Assembly: GCA_902524595.1 (NCBI GenBank)
Contig: CABZDS010000001.1
Coordinates: 124,001-188,000 of the forward strand
DNA from: an uncultured Pelagibacteraceae bacterium
GTDB lineage: Bacteria; Pseudomonadota; Alphaproteobacteria; Pelagibacterales; Pelagibacteraceae
DNA: 64,000 nt
Reading direction: 5' to 3'
Shown here: piece after piece, positions 1-10,633 of the stretch
Layout of the letters: each line of letters starts with the position of its first letter
Position numbering within the stretch: position 1 is the first letter of the stretch
Made by a program: the position numbers and the translations under genes
The notes under the pieces: generated by a model
The model's input: the letters and a program-made list of their open reading frames with translations, nothing else
Told to the model about the DNA's origin: nothing
Databases searched by the model: none

Positions 1-318
1 ATTAGGGAAATTTGGCCAGAAATTAAATATATTTCACGTGAAATTGATGAACAACTGGAAATCAACTCACATTATAAGGGTTATTTAAAGAAACAAAAAG
101 CTGATATATTAGCGTTTAAAAGAGATGAAAATTTATTAATACCTGAAAATCTGAATTATGACAGTTTTTCAGGACTATCAAATGAGGTAAAATCAAAATT
201 TAAGAAAATAAAGCCTAAAACAATGGGGCAGGCATTGCGAATTGACGGTATCACACCGGCAGCAGTGTATATTTTGTTGTCTCACCTCAAAAGAAAGTCT
301 ATTAAGCATATAGCTTGA
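1..318 (+). CDS. mnmG: tRNA uridine-5-carboxymethylaminomethyl modification enzyme MnmG (GidA), C-terminal fragment
   Basis: Frame 1 open from base 1: IREIWPEIKYISREIDEQLEI...YKGYLKKQ...KPKTMGQALRIDGITPAAVYILLSHLKRK, typical MnmG C-terminus, directly followed by rsmG. Confidence 0.93.
   Translation: MREIWPEIKYISREIDEQLEINSHYKGYLKKQKADILAFKRDENLLIPENLNYDSFSGLSNEVKSKFKKIKPKTMGQALRIDGITPAAVYILLSHLKRKSIKHIA
30..45. promoter_or_regulatory. parS-like site (TATTTCACGTGAAATT, degenerate)
   Basis: 14-bp perfect palindrome ATTTCACGTGAAAT at 31-44; 13/16 match to TGTTTCACGTGAAACA; about 1 kb upstream of parAB. Confidence 0.65.
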
Positions 319-959
319 TTGATTCGGATATTTATAAATTAGATAAAATTACTGACTTAAATGTTTCACGTGAAACATTAAAAGAACTTGAAGATTATTC
401 AAGAGCTGTAATTTTAAAAAATAAAGATATTAATTTAATTAGTAAATCAACGGAAAAATCAATAAAACACAGACATATAGAAGATAGTGCACAAACCATT
501 GAATTTATTGATAAAAATGATATCAAAATATGCACTGATATAGGCTCTGGTGCTGGATTGCCTGGCATAGTTTTAGGTATTTTAATGAAACCAAAAAAGT
601 CAGTATTTAAAGTAGTTTTTTACGAGAAAAGTCATCACAAAAGTATTTTCATAAGAGATATGACAAAAAAATTTAATTTAGACTCAGAAATTCGGCAAAA
701 AAATATTTTTAACGAAAAAAATTTAAATACTGATGTCATTATTTCCCGCGCATTTAAACCTTTGCCAATAATTTTTCAAATTGCTCAAAATAATTTTAAA
801 AATTTTAAATATATAATTTTATTTTTAGGGAAGAGCGGCAAAAAAATTTTAGATGATGCACATAAATCTTGGACATTTGATTACGAAGAAAAAAAAAGTT
901 CGACTAATCAAGAGTCGATTATTGTAAAAATTTCAAATTTAAGAAAAAAAAATGTATAG
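315..959 (+). CDS. rsmG: 16S rRNA (guanine527-N7)-methyltransferase RsmG (GidB)
   Basis: VSRETLKELEDY, DIGSGAGLPGIVL motifs; position between mnmG and parA; TTG start overlapping the mnmG stop. Confidence 0.92.
   Translation: MIDSDIYKLDKITDLNVSRETLKELEDYSRAVILKNKDINLISKSTEKSIKHRHIEDSAQTIEFIDKNDIKICTDIGSGAGLPGIVLGILMKPKKSVFKVVFYEKSHHKSIFIRDMTKKFNLDSEIRQKNIFNEKNLNTDVIISRAFKPLPIIFQIAQNNFKNFKYIILFLGKSGKKILDDAHKSWTFDYEEKKSSTNQESIIVKISNLRKKNV
362..377. promoter_or_regulatory. canonical parS centromere site TGTTTCACGTGAAACA
   Basis: Exact 16-bp consensus inside a 20-bp perfect palindrome (360-379) within the rsmG coding sequence. Confidence 0.93.
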
Positions 960-1033
960 AATAAATTTCTTCGGTATGAAAATTTTATTTCAGTCTAAAA
1001 AATTTTTAGAATATAAAAATTTAATAAAAAAAA

Positions 1034-1834
1034 ATGGATAATAAAATTATTTCAGTTATAAATCAGAAGGGAGGAGTAGGAAAGACCACTACTGTAATCA
1101 ATCTAGCAGCAGGAATATCGATGAAAGGAAAAAGAGTTTTAGTAATCGATCTTGATCCTCAAGGCAATGCAACAACAGGTCTTGGATTATCAAATACGAC
1201 CAATTCTGATATAACAATTTATAGTGTACTAAATGGAAATAAGAAAATTTCTGAGGTTATTCAATCGACTAACTTTGCAAACCTCAATTTAATTACCTCG
1301 AACGTTGATTTGTCTGGTCTTGAGGTTGAAACAGCAGGAGATAGCCGCAGGGCATTTAAATTAAAGGATGAATTAGGCTCTATTTTAAACGATTCTAGAG
1401 CATCATATGATTACATTCTAATTGATTGTCCCCCATCACTCAGCTTACTAACAATTATGGCATTGGTAGCTTCAGATGCACTAGTTGTGCCTCTTCAAAC
1501 AGAATTTTTTGCCTTGGAGGGACTTACACAACTCATGAAAACGATTGAGAGAATAAAATCTAATTTAAACCCTTCCTTAGAGATAAGAGGTATCCTTCTG
1601 ACCATGTTTGATAAAAGAAATAAGCTTTCAGGACAAGTTGAATTGGAAGCAAGAAACTATTTTAAAGATAAAGTTTACCCAACTGCTGTTCCAAGGAATG
1701 TTAGATTATCAGAAGCACCGTCACATGGGATCCCAGTTTTATTATATGATAAGATATGTTCAGGTAGTAAAGCTTATTTTAAATTTACAGAGGAATTTTT
1801 AGAACAAGACAAAAAAGTGGATAGTGCAGCATGA
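1034..1834 (+). CDS. parA: Chromosome partitioning ATPase ParA
   Basis: QKGGVGKTTTVINLA deviant Walker A, DYILIDCPPSLSLLT. Confidence 0.97.
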   Translation: MDNKIISVINQKGGVGKTTTVINLAAGISMKGKRVLVIDLDPQGNATTGLGLSNTTNSDITIYSVLNGNKKISEVIQSTNFANLNLITSNVDLSGLEVETAGDSRRAFKLKDELGSILNDSRASYDYILIDCPPSLSLLTIMALVASDALVVPLQTEFFALEGLTQLMKTIERIKSNLNPSLEIRGILLTMFDKRNKLSGQVELEARNYFKDKVYPTAVPRNVRLSEAPSHGIPVLLYDKICSGSKAYFKFTEEFLEQDKKVDSAA

Positions 1835-2682
1835 TAAATCCTTTTAAAAGTAAGAAGGGCTTAGGGAGAGGGCTTTCATCATTAATAGGAGATGGTGATA
1901 TTAAAACCTCCAATGACAAAATTTCTATAAGTTCAATTATTCCAAATAAAAATCAACCAAGAAAAATCTTCGAGAAAAATGCATTAGAGGAGTTAAAAAA
2001 TTCAATAAAAGAAAGAGGAATTATACAACCTCTGATCGTTAGAAAATCAGTTGATCAAAATGATAAATTTGAATTAATAGCAGGTGAGAGAAGGTGGCAA
2101 GCAGCACAATCAGCCGGTCTTCATGAAGTCCCAGTTGTGATTATTGAAGCTGATAATTTAAAGTCATTAGAGTTTGCAATTATTGAAAATGTTCAAAGGA
2201 AGGATCTTAATGCAATAGAGGAAGCCGAAAGTTACAAAAATTTAATTGAAAATTTTGGATACGATCAAGAAAAAGTTTCGAAATTTATTGGAAAAAGTAG
2301 ATCTCACGTCTCAAACTCTTTAAGATTATTGACCCTTCCTGATAAAATTATTGATATGATTAAGAATGAAAAAATCAGCCAGGGGCATGCTAAAATTTTA
2401 ATTGGTTTAAATAATGCTCTCCTTGTAGCTGAAAAAATTATTAATAAAAAATTATCAGTTAGACAAACAGAAAATTTAGTTAGACTTTTAAAAAGAGGAT
2501 CTAAAAAAATTAAAAATATTAAAGACCCAAATATTATTGCAACAGAAAACGAATTAATAAATAAGATAGGCATGAAAGTAATATTAGATAACACAAAAAA
2601 TAATTCAGGCAGCTTAATTTTTGAATATAAAGGTCTCGATCAGTTGGATAGACTTATTAATGTGATTAAGAACTATTACTAA
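1831..2682 (+). CDS. parB: Chromosome partitioning protein ParB
   Basis: GLGRGLSSLIGD, NPNKNQPRK-like, ELIAGERRWQAAQSAGL, ENVQRKDLNAIEEAESY. Confidence 0.97.
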   Translation: MINPFKSKKGLGRGLSSLIGDGDIKTSNDKISISSIIPNKNQPRKIFEKNALEELKNSIKERGIIQPLIVRKSVDQNDKFELIAGERRWQAAQSAGLHEVPVVIIEADNLKSLEFAIIENVQRKDLNAIEEAESYKNLIENFGYDQEKVSKFIGKSRSHVSNSLRLLTLPDKIIDMIKNEKISQGHAKILIGLNNALLVAEKIINKKLSVRQTENLVRLLKRGSKKIKNIKDPNIIATENELINKIGMKVILDNTKNNSGSLIFEYKGLDQLDRLINVIKNYY

Positions 2683-3656
2683 TAGTTTACTATAAAGTCA
2701 GAAATTATATTAACTGAATTATTTGAATTGCTTTTTATTAAAGATTCAATCTCGTTAATTTCATAAATTTTATTCATTAAGTCCTTTTTTTTCCAAGATC
2801 TTACTTGATTTTTAACACTCTCTTTTTCTTTCCAAAATATGGGAGGTCTCGTGTTTGATATAACTTCATCAATGTTATTAATTTTATTGTACCTCTCTAA
2901 AATTCCTAATAACCTTTTTGATTTATTAAGTATTGTTCTTAAAATAAGGATACAGTCCTCACTTGTATAGTTATTTTCATTAAGAATTTTAGCTGTGTTT
3001 TTCTTATTTTTAATTAAATAATTATCTGCCAATTCATTTACAGAGTAGTTTTCTGCTAAGTTTGTTAGTTTTTGCACAGTATCATATTCAATCTTCTCAT
3101 TCGAAATTGAATAATTAAATATTTTCTCAAGTTCAATCCTTAGGTTCTTTCTATCCCCATTTGCTCTACTTACTAACAGGTTTATAGATTCTCTTGATAG
3201 TTTTATATTTTTATCGATTAAAAATTCTGAAACTAATTGTGATAATTTTTTATTATCATCTTCATAAAATGGAACAATTGCTAAATCTTTATTTTTTTCA
3301 AATAAAGCCCGTAATTTAGATTTTTTGTCAAGAGGCCCACTTTTTAATATAAATATGGTTTCACTTATTTTTTTTTGTAATATTATATCAATATACTTAT
3401 TTATCTTTTCACTTATCCTAGAAATTATTATTTTTTTCCGTTTTTCAAAAAAAGATATATTTAATAACTCAGATAATATATCATCAAAGTTATTTATAAA
3501 TTCTTTTTCCTCATATTTAATCATTTGATCTTCTGTACTATTTTTAAATTTATTAATAAGAACTTCGTTTTGTAATCCTTCGTTTTTACCATAGAAAAGG
3601 TAAAATTTAAATTCATCTATTCCGTGTTTATCTAATTCATAATATTTGATAATCAT
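2679..3656 (-). CDS. holA: DNA polymerase III delta subunit
   Basis: FYLFYGKNEGL...; SRANGDRKNLRIELEKI; followed by lptE and leuS, usual order. Confidence 0.85.
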   Translation of the reverse strand: MIIKYYELDKHGIDEFKFYLFYGKNEGLQNEVLINKFKNSTEDQMIKYEEKEFINNFDDILSELLNISFFEKRKKIIISRISEKINKYIDIILQKKISETIFILKSGPLDKKSKLRALFEKNKDLAIVPFYEDDNKKLSQLVSEFLIDKNIKLSRESINLLVSRANGDRKNLRIELEKIFNYSISNEKIEYDTVQKLTNLAENYSVNELADNYLIKNKKNTAKILNENNYTSEDCILILRTILNKSKRLLGILERYNKINNIDEVISNTRPPIFWKEKESVKNQVRSWKKKDLMNKIYEINEIESLIKSNSNNSVNIISDFIVNY

Positions 3657-4106
3657 TTAATTTTTATGTACTACTGATTTTGAAATTTCATTAGAAATCT
3701 TTTGTGCTATAGTATTAATTATGTTTTCTTCTAATTTAAGAAGCTCAAATTTATCTTTCATGTTGTTGTAAGTAAATTCTTTAGTAATTTTATTATTTAA
3801 AATAAATTTTCCGCTATCTTCTATTTTGAATTTTACATCAAGCTTTATTTTAAATATTTTTGGATCACCTTTTGTGTCTGATGATAAAATTTCTTTCTTT
3901 TTTTTTGTTGTAATATAAATATTATATTCCTTATCACCATCATTTTTATCTGATAATTTTTTACTTAATATTTTATTAAAATCTTTATCACCATTAGTAA
4001 TTATGTTAATAAATTTAAAACTTGAACTCTTATTTAAAAGAATTGGTTCGTAAGAACAACCAACAATCAGAAAAATAAATAATGATATATTTATAATTTT
4101 ACTCAT
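3657..4106 (-). CDS. lptE: LPS-assembly lipoprotein LptE-like
   Basis: Lipobox VGCSYEPIL; position between leuS and holA. Confidence 0.75.
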   Translation of the reverse strand: MSKIINISLFIFLIVGCSYEPILLNKSSSFKFINIITNGDKDFNKILSKKLSDKNDGDKEYNIYITTKKKKEILSSDTKGDPKIFKIKLDVKFKIEDSGKFILNNKITKEFTYNNMKDKFELLKLEENIINTIAQKISNEISKSVVHKN

Positions 4107-6642
4107 TTAATAAAATATTCATAAGCTTGTTTTTAATGAATATAATCTTTTTTATCTCTTTGTTACCTATATATTTTTGTAGACTCTTATCTAATTTAAC
4201 AGTTTTTAAAAGGTCTCCTTCATTCATTTCTTTCTTTACTTCAAGTAATGACCTTTTTTTTCCATCTATTTGTATTACAATTTTGACATTTTCCTCATTT
4301 AAATATTTTTTGTTATATGTTGGCCATTCAAATACACCTTTATCTGCAAATTTACTAAGACATTCACTCGAAAAATGTGGGATAATAGGAGATATGCAGA
4401 CTAAAATTTTTAAATAATTTTCTTTAAGATTTTTAAGATTTTTTTTTTTTCTAATCAAATCAAATAAAAAATTATAAGTTTCATATATATTAGCAATTAT
4501 TACATTGTAACTAAATTTATCTAAATTATTTGTAATCTTAAAGATCATTTGATTTGTGAACCTATTTAATTCTTCATCTGTATTTTCTTGAGACTCATTT
4601 TCTAACTTATCTAGTATAAAGCAATGCAATGACCAAAGTTTTTGAATAAACTTGTACGAAGAAACCATCCCTTGTTCGGACCACTGCACATCTTTTTCAG
4701 GAGGACTATCTGAAAGTATAAATAATCTTACTGCATCAGCTCCATAATTTCTAATTATGAATTCTGGATCAACCACGTTCTTTTTTGATTTAGACATTGA
4801 CTCTGATGCTCCAACTTTAACTTTTTTTTGTGGATTACTTTTTTGAACAAATATTTTATTAATTTTTTCTACTTCATCAGGACTTAACCAATTATCATTT
4901 TCATCTTTATATGTTTCATGACAAACCATTCCTTGAGTAAATAAACTTTTAAATGGTTCTTTAATATTAAAGTTGTCATTCTTATAATCTAAAGCTCTCA
5001 TAAAAAACCTTGAATATAACAAATGTAAAATTGCATGCTCAACCCCACCAATATATTGATCAACTGGCATCCAATAATCGATGTCTTCTTTTTTAAATCC
5101 ATATTTTTCTTGTTTAGGAGAGCAGAATCTTAAATAATACCAAGATGAACAAACGAAAGTATCTAGAGTATCTGTTTCTCTGTACATTTTCTCACCATTT
5201 ATAATAACTTCTCTCCATGAAGTTTGTTTACTTAAAGGATTGCCTTTTGTGTTTAAATCAATGTTTTCTGGAAGCTTAACTGGCAACATTGATTTTGGAA
5301 TTGGATGAGCTTTACCATTTTTATCGTAAGCAATTGGTATTGGGCAGCCCCAATACCTTTGACGAGAAACCCCCCAATCTTTCAAACGATAGTTTGTAGT
5401 TTTTTTCCCTAATTTATTTTGTTCTAGGTATCTTATCGTCTCTAAAACTGAGGTTTCTGGTACCTCTAGTCCATTTAAAAAACTTGAATTTATTAATATT
5501 CCAGAACCAGTGTATGCTTCACTCTCCACAACATAATCATCTTTCTGATTGAGTGGTTTGACAACAGTTTTTATTTTAAGATTATATTTTTTTGCAAAAT
5601 CATAATCTCTTTGGTCATGAGCAGGACAACCAAAAACAGCTCCAAATCCGTAATCCATTAATACAAAGTTAGCAAAATATACTGGTACTTTTTCCTCAGG
5701 ATTAATCGGATTTATTGCCTCTAATTCAGTTTTGAAACCAATTTTTTCACCAACAGCGATTGCTTCTTCTGTTGTTCCAGTTTTAGAACACTCATCTTTA
5801 AAATTCTTAAAATCTTTATTATTTTTGTAAAACTGTGATATTTCGTGATCTACAGATAAGGCTAAAAAAGAAAAACCAAACAAAGTATCAGGTCTTGTTG
5901 TAAAGCATTTTATACTTTTAATAGGCAATTTACCTTTAATTTGAAATTCTATTTCACAACCAAATGATTTTCCAATCCAATTTTTTTGCATTACCTTAAC
6001 TTTATCAGGCCAATTTTCTAACTCATCTAAACCATTTAGTAAATCTTGAGAAAATTTTGATATGTTAAAAAACCATTGATTTAATTTTTTTCTTTCTACT
6101 AAAGCTCCAGATCTCCATCCCCTTCCATCTATTACTTGCTCATTTGCTAAAACTGTTTCATCAACTGGATCCCAATTTACATAGTTTTCTTTTCTATATA
6201 CTAATTCTTTTTCTAAAAGTTCTAGAAAGAATATTTGTTGATGTTTGTAATATTCTTCCGAACAAGTCGAAATTTCTCTATCCCAATCTAGAGACAAACC
6301 TAATTTTTTTAATTGGTTTTTCATTGTTTCGATATTTTTATTTGTCCAATCTTTTGGATCTAATTTATTTTCTCTTGCTGCATTTTCTGCAGGCATTCCA
6401 AATGCATCCCATCCCATGGGATGTAAAACATTAAATCCATTTAAATACTTATAACGAGATAACACGTCTCCAATAGTATAGTTTCGAACATGACCCATAT
6501 GTATTTTGCCAGATGGGTAAGGAAACATTTCAAGGCAATAAAATTTTTTTTTACTTTTATCAAATTGAGAAGAAAATTCTTTATTTGCTTCCCACTTATT
6601 TTGCCATTTCTCTTCTATGCTTTTGAAATTATATCTTTCCAC
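4099..6642 (-). CDS. leuS: Leucyl-tRNA synthetase
   Basis: [39 protein letters not shown]-like, full length. Confidence 0.98.
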   Translation of the reverse strand: MERYNFKSIEEKWQNKWEANKEFSSQFDKSKKKFYCLEMFPYPSGKIHMGHVRNYTIGDVLSRYKYLNGFNVLHPMGWDAFGMPAENAARENKLDPKDWTNKNIETMKNQLKKLGLSLDWDREISTCSEEYYKHQQIFFLELLEKELVYRKENYVNWDPVDETVLANEQVIDGRGWRSGALVERKKLNQWFFNISKFSQDLLNGLDELENWPDKVKVMQKNWIGKSFGCEIEFQIKGKLPIKSIKCFTTRPDTLFGFSFLALSVDHEISQFYKNNKDFKNFKDECSKTGTTEEAIAVGEKIGFKTELEAINPINPEEKVPVYFANFVLMDYGFGAVFGCPAHDQRDYDFAKKYNLKIKTVVKPLNQKDDYVVESEAYTGSGILINSSFLNGLEVPETSVLETIRYLEQNKLGKKTTNYRLKDWGVSRQRYWGCPIPIAYDKNGKAHPIPKSMLPVKLPENIDLNTKGNPLSKQTSWREVIINGEKMYRETDTLDTFVCSSWYYLRFCSPKQEKYGFKKEDIDYWMPVDQYIGGVEHAILHLLYSRFFMRALDYKNDNFNIKEPFKSLFTQGMVCHETYKDENDNWLSPDEVEKINKIFVQKSNPQKKVKVGASESMSKSKKNVVDPEFIIRNYGADAVRLFILSDSPPEKDVQWSEQGMVSSYKFIQKLWSLHCFILDKLENESQENTDEELNRFTNQMIFKITNNLDKFSYNVIIANIYETYNFLFDLIRKKKNLKNLKENYLKILVCISPIIPHFSSECLSKFADKGVFEWPTYNKKYLNEENVKIVIQIDGKKRSLLEVKKEMNEGDLLKTVKLDKSLQKYIGNKEIKKIIFIKNKLMNILLNE

Positions 6643-6659
6643 AATTTAAGATTTTACTA

Positions 6660-7190
6660 TTAATTTTCGAGATTTTTATTAATATATTTTTTTTTATTTT
6701 TTGACTTGCTTTCTTTTTCGTAAACAGCAGCTTTTGTTAATATTTTTTTTGTTAATTCTGCTGATAATGTTTCTGATCTATCAGAGATTTTACATGTTTG
6801 TTGAATAGAGCATTGTTTGTAGAACACTTTTATATTAAGTGCGTCGGCTCTAATATCATTGCTTAAAAATCTTATTGAGATTTTAACTGACTCATTATTT
6901 TCATTATCACTATACCAATCAGTTACAATTAAACCTCCACCATAATTAGCAAGCGCTAGTGGCATAAATTCTAATGTGTCTAATGAAGCTCTCCAAAGTT
7001 CATTGGAACTTGCAAAATCAAATTCACCAGATGCTTTTTTCTGTGAACCCATTAGTCGGAAACCTCTTCCTTCTTCAATATTTTTTTTTACTCTTTCCTT
7101 AGGATCTGGAGAAATTTTCCTTGCATCTGCTCCTGTGCAATTATTTAAAAGTAAGCAAATTGTAATCAGAGTTATGATTTGTATTTTCAT
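6660..7190 (-). CDS. DUF3576-like lipoprotein
   Basis: Lipobox LLNNCTGADA, LWRASLDTLEFMPLALANYGGGLIVTDWY. Confidence 0.7.
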   Translation of the reverse strand: MKIQIITLITICLLLNNCTGADARKISPDPKERVKKNIEEGRGFRLMGSQKKASGEFDFASSNELWRASLDTLEFMPLALANYGGGLIVTDWYSDNENNESVKISIRFLSNDIRADALNIKVFYKQCSIQQTCKISDRSETLSAELTKKILTKAAVYEKESKSKNKKKYINKNLEN

Positions 7191-7406
7191 AATTTATATT
7201 AGACTGTTTTTAGATTATTTATTAATTTTATAACAATAAATTTATAAATATGTTAAAAAAAGCAGTAAATTCAACATTTTTAATGATGTATATTTGCAAC
7301 ACTTTTTTTTTAAATTTCAAATAATGCCAATAATCTAAGAGTTTTTTTGCTTTTTTGATAAAACACCTTTGTTTAATATTAAACTAAAACATAAGGAGTT
7401 CTTAAT

Positions 7407-8345
7407 ATGGACAAACTAAGAAAAATTGGGTTAACAGCATTAGCTGGATCCCTAGTTGCTGGATCAGTTTCAGCAGCTGAAATGTCAGTATCTGGTAGTG
7501 CGGCTATGTCGTACTCAGGTGGTGATGAGCATGCAGTAACTGGTGCAGGATGGACAATGGGTGACTCTGTTACCTTTTCTGCTTCAGGAGATGTAAATGA
7601 TATTGGTGTTACATATAGCGTTGAGCTAGATGGTGATGCTGCTGATGGAACAAACCAATTAGATTCACACTCAATCACTTTTGATTTAGGAGATGCTGGT
7701 TCATTAGTATTTGCTGGTCACGGTGGAAGTGGTTTCTTGGATGCTAACGATGACGTTATGCCAACAGCTCATGAAGAGCCATGGGATATCGTAACTGGTG
7801 CGGAAGCACAGTTAATCGGTGGTCATTCTGGAAACAACATGTTTACTTACAAATACAGCCATGATTCAGGATTAAACCTAACAGTAGGTTATCTACAATC
7901 AGCTGGTGGAATATCAGCAAAATCATATACTGATTTTGGTGTAACTTATACTGGTATGGAAGGTTTGACAATAGGTTATGGTCAAGGTGATGTTGAGCAA
8001 ACTCTTAACACAAAAAGTGATGAGAGCACAATGTTTGCAAAATATGCAATGGGTTCAATCACTGTTGGTTTACAACAATCAGAAAAAGACAATGAAACTG
8101 GAAACGACTATGAATCAACTAGCTTCGGTATTTCTTACCAAGTTAATGATGATTTAGCAGTATCTTATGGTGCTCAAGACTCAGAAGTAACAAGTGGAAC
8201 TGACCAAGAAGCGTCAGCTTTATCTGTTTCTTACACAATGGGATCATTAAGCATAGGTGCATCAGTTCACGATGTTAACAACATTAACAACGTGCAAACT
8301 AATGACAGAAGCGCTTACAACATTGCGTTAGGTTTCAACTTCTAA
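7407..8345 (+). CDS. Gram-negative porin
   Basis: Signal peptide MDKLRKIGLTALAGSLVAGSVSA, Gly/Ser-rich alternating beta-strands, terminal aromatic IALGFNF. Confidence 0.9.
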   Translation: MDKLRKIGLTALAGSLVAGSVSAAEMSVSGSAAMSYSGGDEHAVTGAGWTMGDSVTFSASGDVNDIGVTYSVELDGDAADGTNQLDSHSITFDLGDAGSLVFAGHGGSGFLDANDDVMPTAHEEPWDIVTGAEAQLIGGHSGNNMFTYKYSHDSGLNLTVGYLQSAGGISAKSYTDFGVTYTGMEGLTIGYGQGDVEQTLNTKSDESTMFAKYAMGSITVGLQQSEKDNETGNDYESTSFGISYQVNDDLAVSYGAQDSEVTSGTDQEASALSVSYTMGSLSIGASVHDVNNINNVQTNDRSAYNIALGFNF

Positions 8346-8366
8346 GTTTGAAATTATAAATTACTT

Positions 8367-8396
8367 AAAAGGCCCTAGAAATAGGGCCTTTTTTTT
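8367..8396 (+). terminator. Rho-independent terminator of porin
   Basis: AAAAGGCCCTA-GAAA-TAGGGCCTTTTTTTT: stem with GAAA loop and U tract immediately after the stop. Confidence 0.92.
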
Positions 8397-8922
8397 ATTC
8401 AAAATAACTAATTCCAGCAAATCCATTACATCCAATTAATTTCAGTTTTTTTAAATTAGATTTAGAAATTCCACCTAAAGCAAAAACATTTTTTTTGGTC
8501 ATTTTTTGAATAATTCTAAATTTATTTAACCCAAGAAAATTTTTATTTCTTTTAAATAAAGAGGATAAAACTATATCACTTACATTCTGCAGTTCTTTTA
8601 TCCTTATTTCTTTAATATTATGTGCAGAACCCATAATGTGAAAATCTTTTTTGTATATGTAAGATAAGTGTTTAAATTCAATGTTAAACGATGGTATATA
8701 AACTCCATCTAGACCGAGTTTTATTGCAACTTTAAAGTTATTAGATAAATAAAGTTTTATTCCTTTTTTTTTACAATAATTTTTTAATTCAAATAAATCC
8801 TTAACCTTAGTACGTTTTTCATAGTTTCTATAAATAATTACTGTATTATTATCAAGTTTATCAATATTACTTTTTTTAAATTTATTTATAAAATAATATT
8901 TTTTAAAAGTTAGTTTATGCAT
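8395..8922 (-). CDS. Thiamine phosphate synthase-like (ThiE/TenI fold)
   Basis: GSAHNIKEI, VFALGGISKSNLKKLKLIGCNGFAGIS; substrate motifs divergent. Confidence 0.65.
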   Translation of the reverse strand: MHKLTFKKYYFINKFKKSNIDKLDNNTVIIYRNYEKRTKVKDLFELKNYCKKKGIKLYLSNNFKVAIKLGLDGVYIPSFNIEFKHLSYIYKKDFHIMGSAHNIKEIRIKELQNVSDIVLSSLFKRNKNFLGLNKFRIIQKMTKKNVFALGGISKSNLKKLKLIGCNGFAGISYFE

Positions 8923-9576
8923 GAAACAATTAAAAATTTACTTAATATCGAAACAAAAGTTAAGCAAAAATTTCAAAAAAGCAATTTTGATCAAGTTCCC
9001 AATATAATAGCAGTATCTAAAACATTTAAAATTGATCATATAAGTCCCTTAATTGAGCATGGACATATCCATTTTGGAGAAAATAAAGTTCAAGAGGCTG
9101 TTGAAAAATGGACTGATATTAAGCAAAAAAAAAATAATTTAAAATTACACTTAATTGGTAAATTACAAACCAATAAGGTTAAATTTGCAGTTAAATTATT
9201 TGACTACATACATTCACTTGATAATGAAAAGTTGGCTAAAAAAATTTCTGAATATCAAATTAAAGAAAATCGTAATTTAAAATTATTTATTCAAATTAAT
9301 ATAGGAGATGAAAACCAGAAATCAGGTATTAATGAAAACAATTTAGAAAATTTTCATAATTATTGCAAAGATTTAGGTTTAAATATTGTTGGTTTGATGT
9401 GTATTCCACCTTTTAATAATGATAGTGAAAAATATTTTAATAAAATGGAAAAATTAAAAAATAATCTAGCATTAAAAGAGTTAAGTATGGGTATGTCATC
9501 AGATTATTTGGATGCTTTAAATTATGGCGCAACTTATCTGAGAATTGGATCTAGTATTTTTGGAAGCAGAAATTAA
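8917..9576 (+). CDS. YggS family PLP-homeostasis protein
   Basis: IIAVSKTF, HFGENKVQEA, HLIGKLQTNK, SMGMSSDYLDAL, LRIGSSIFGSR. Confidence 0.93.
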   Translation: MHETIKNLLNIETKVKQKFQKSNFDQVPNIIAVSKTFKIDHISPLIEHGHIHFGENKVQEAVEKWTDIKQKKNNLKLHLIGKLQTNKVKFAVKLFDYIHSLDNEKLAKKISEYQIKENRNLKLFIQINIGDENQKSGINENNLENFHNYCKDLGLNIVGLMCIPPFNNDSEKYFNKMEKLKNNLALKELSMGMSSDYLDALNYGATYLRIGSSIFGSRN

Positions 9577-10067
9577 GATATTTTAATCTTTGTGTTCTTA
9601 TTAATTAATTTAGCTAAAATTAAAAAATCTTTTTTTAATAAACCTATACATCCTGCAGTTGGTCTATAATTTTTAGTTAGGTGAATAAAAATTGCGCTTC
9701 CTTTATGTATTTTTGGTTTACTCCAATTATATTTAATTGGAATTAAATAATCATATTTATAGTCTTTTCGATATAATTTTTCAGATTTAATCTTATTATA
9801 ATTTATTACTTTTTTATTATAAAATTTTTTATTTCTTATATCGTTACACCACCCCATGTTTTTACTAATACTCTTACAATTTAATGAGGTTTGAGGTTTT
9901 TTTACTCTATCTTTTCTAAAATACAAATAACTTAAATTAAATAAACCTTGGGGTGTCTTTTTATCTCCTTCAAATTTAGTATTAGTCAGTCCGTTTTTAC
10001 CTACACAGCATTTAAAACTAAAATCTTTATATAAAAGAGTTTGTTTATTTTTTAGTCTAATTATCAT
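9573..10067 (-). CDS. L,D-transpeptidase (YkuD)-like protein
   Basis: GDKKTPQGLF, AIFIHLTKNYRPTAGCIGL: HxxxxxxxxxGC active-site-type motif. Confidence 0.82.
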   Translation of the reverse strand: MIIRLKNKQTLLYKDFSFKCCVGKNGLTNTKFEGDKKTPQGLFNLSYLYFRKDRVKKPQTSLNCKSISKNMGWCNDIRNKKFYNKKVINYNKIKSEKLYRKDYKYDYLIPIKYNWSKPKIHKGSAIFIHLTKNYRPTAGCIGLLKKDFLILAKLINKNTKIKIS

Positions 10068-10078
10068 AACCTTTAAAT

Positions 10079-10633
10079 ATGAATAAACAATACCTTCTAA
10101 TTCATGATCATAAAATATTATACGAAATCTTGTTTGAATTAAAGAGTATATTAAGTTTTGAGTTAAGATTTATAAAAGAAAAAGATTTTAAATTAAAAAA
10201 TTTAAGACCTAATGAGTTAATTATCTCAAAAAAAAATTTCGAAAGTGAAAATCAAATTAAATTAAATGATTTTCCAATAGAATTAGATAAGTTAGTAGAT
10301 TATTTAAATATTAACTTTCTTAAAAAAAAAATTAAATTTCAAAAAGATATCAAAATTGGAGAGTATCAAGTAAACTTTAATACAAGAAAAATGTTTAAGA
10401 ATAATAAGCATCTCAATTTAACTGAGAAAGAGTCAAAAATAATTGATTTTCTAAAAAATTCTACCTCACCTGTATCTGTTATTAAATTGCAAAATAAAGT
10501 TTGGGGCTATAAATCACAATTGGAAACCCATACTGTTGAAACACACATCTATCGTTTACGAAAAAAAATTGACAATGTATTTAAAGATAAAAATTTTATC
10601 AGAAGTTATAAAGAAGGCTATCAAATATCATGA
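10079..10633 (+). CDS. OmpR/PhoB-type winged-helix DNA-binding protein with divergent N-terminal receiver-like region
   Basis: LTEKESKIIDFL...VWGYKSQLETHTVETHIYRLRKKI...SYKEGYQIS, Trans_reg_C. Confidence 0.8.
   Translation: MNKQYLLIHDHKILYEILFELKSILSFELRFIKEKDFKLKNLRPNELIISKKNFESENQIKLNDFPIELDKLVDYLNINFLKKKIKFQKDIKIGEYQVNFNTRKMFKNNKHLNLTEKESKIIDFLKNSTSPVSVIKLQNKVWGYKSQLETHTVETHIYRLRKKIDNVFKDKNFIRSYKEGYQIS

Noticed and set aside
1608-1802. 64-aa ORF inside parA
   Set aside because: Out-of-frame overlap with clear ParA coding sequence.
7379-7678. 99-aa minus-strand ORF antisense to the porin
   Set aside because: Shadow of the strongly coding porin frame; no recognisable motif.
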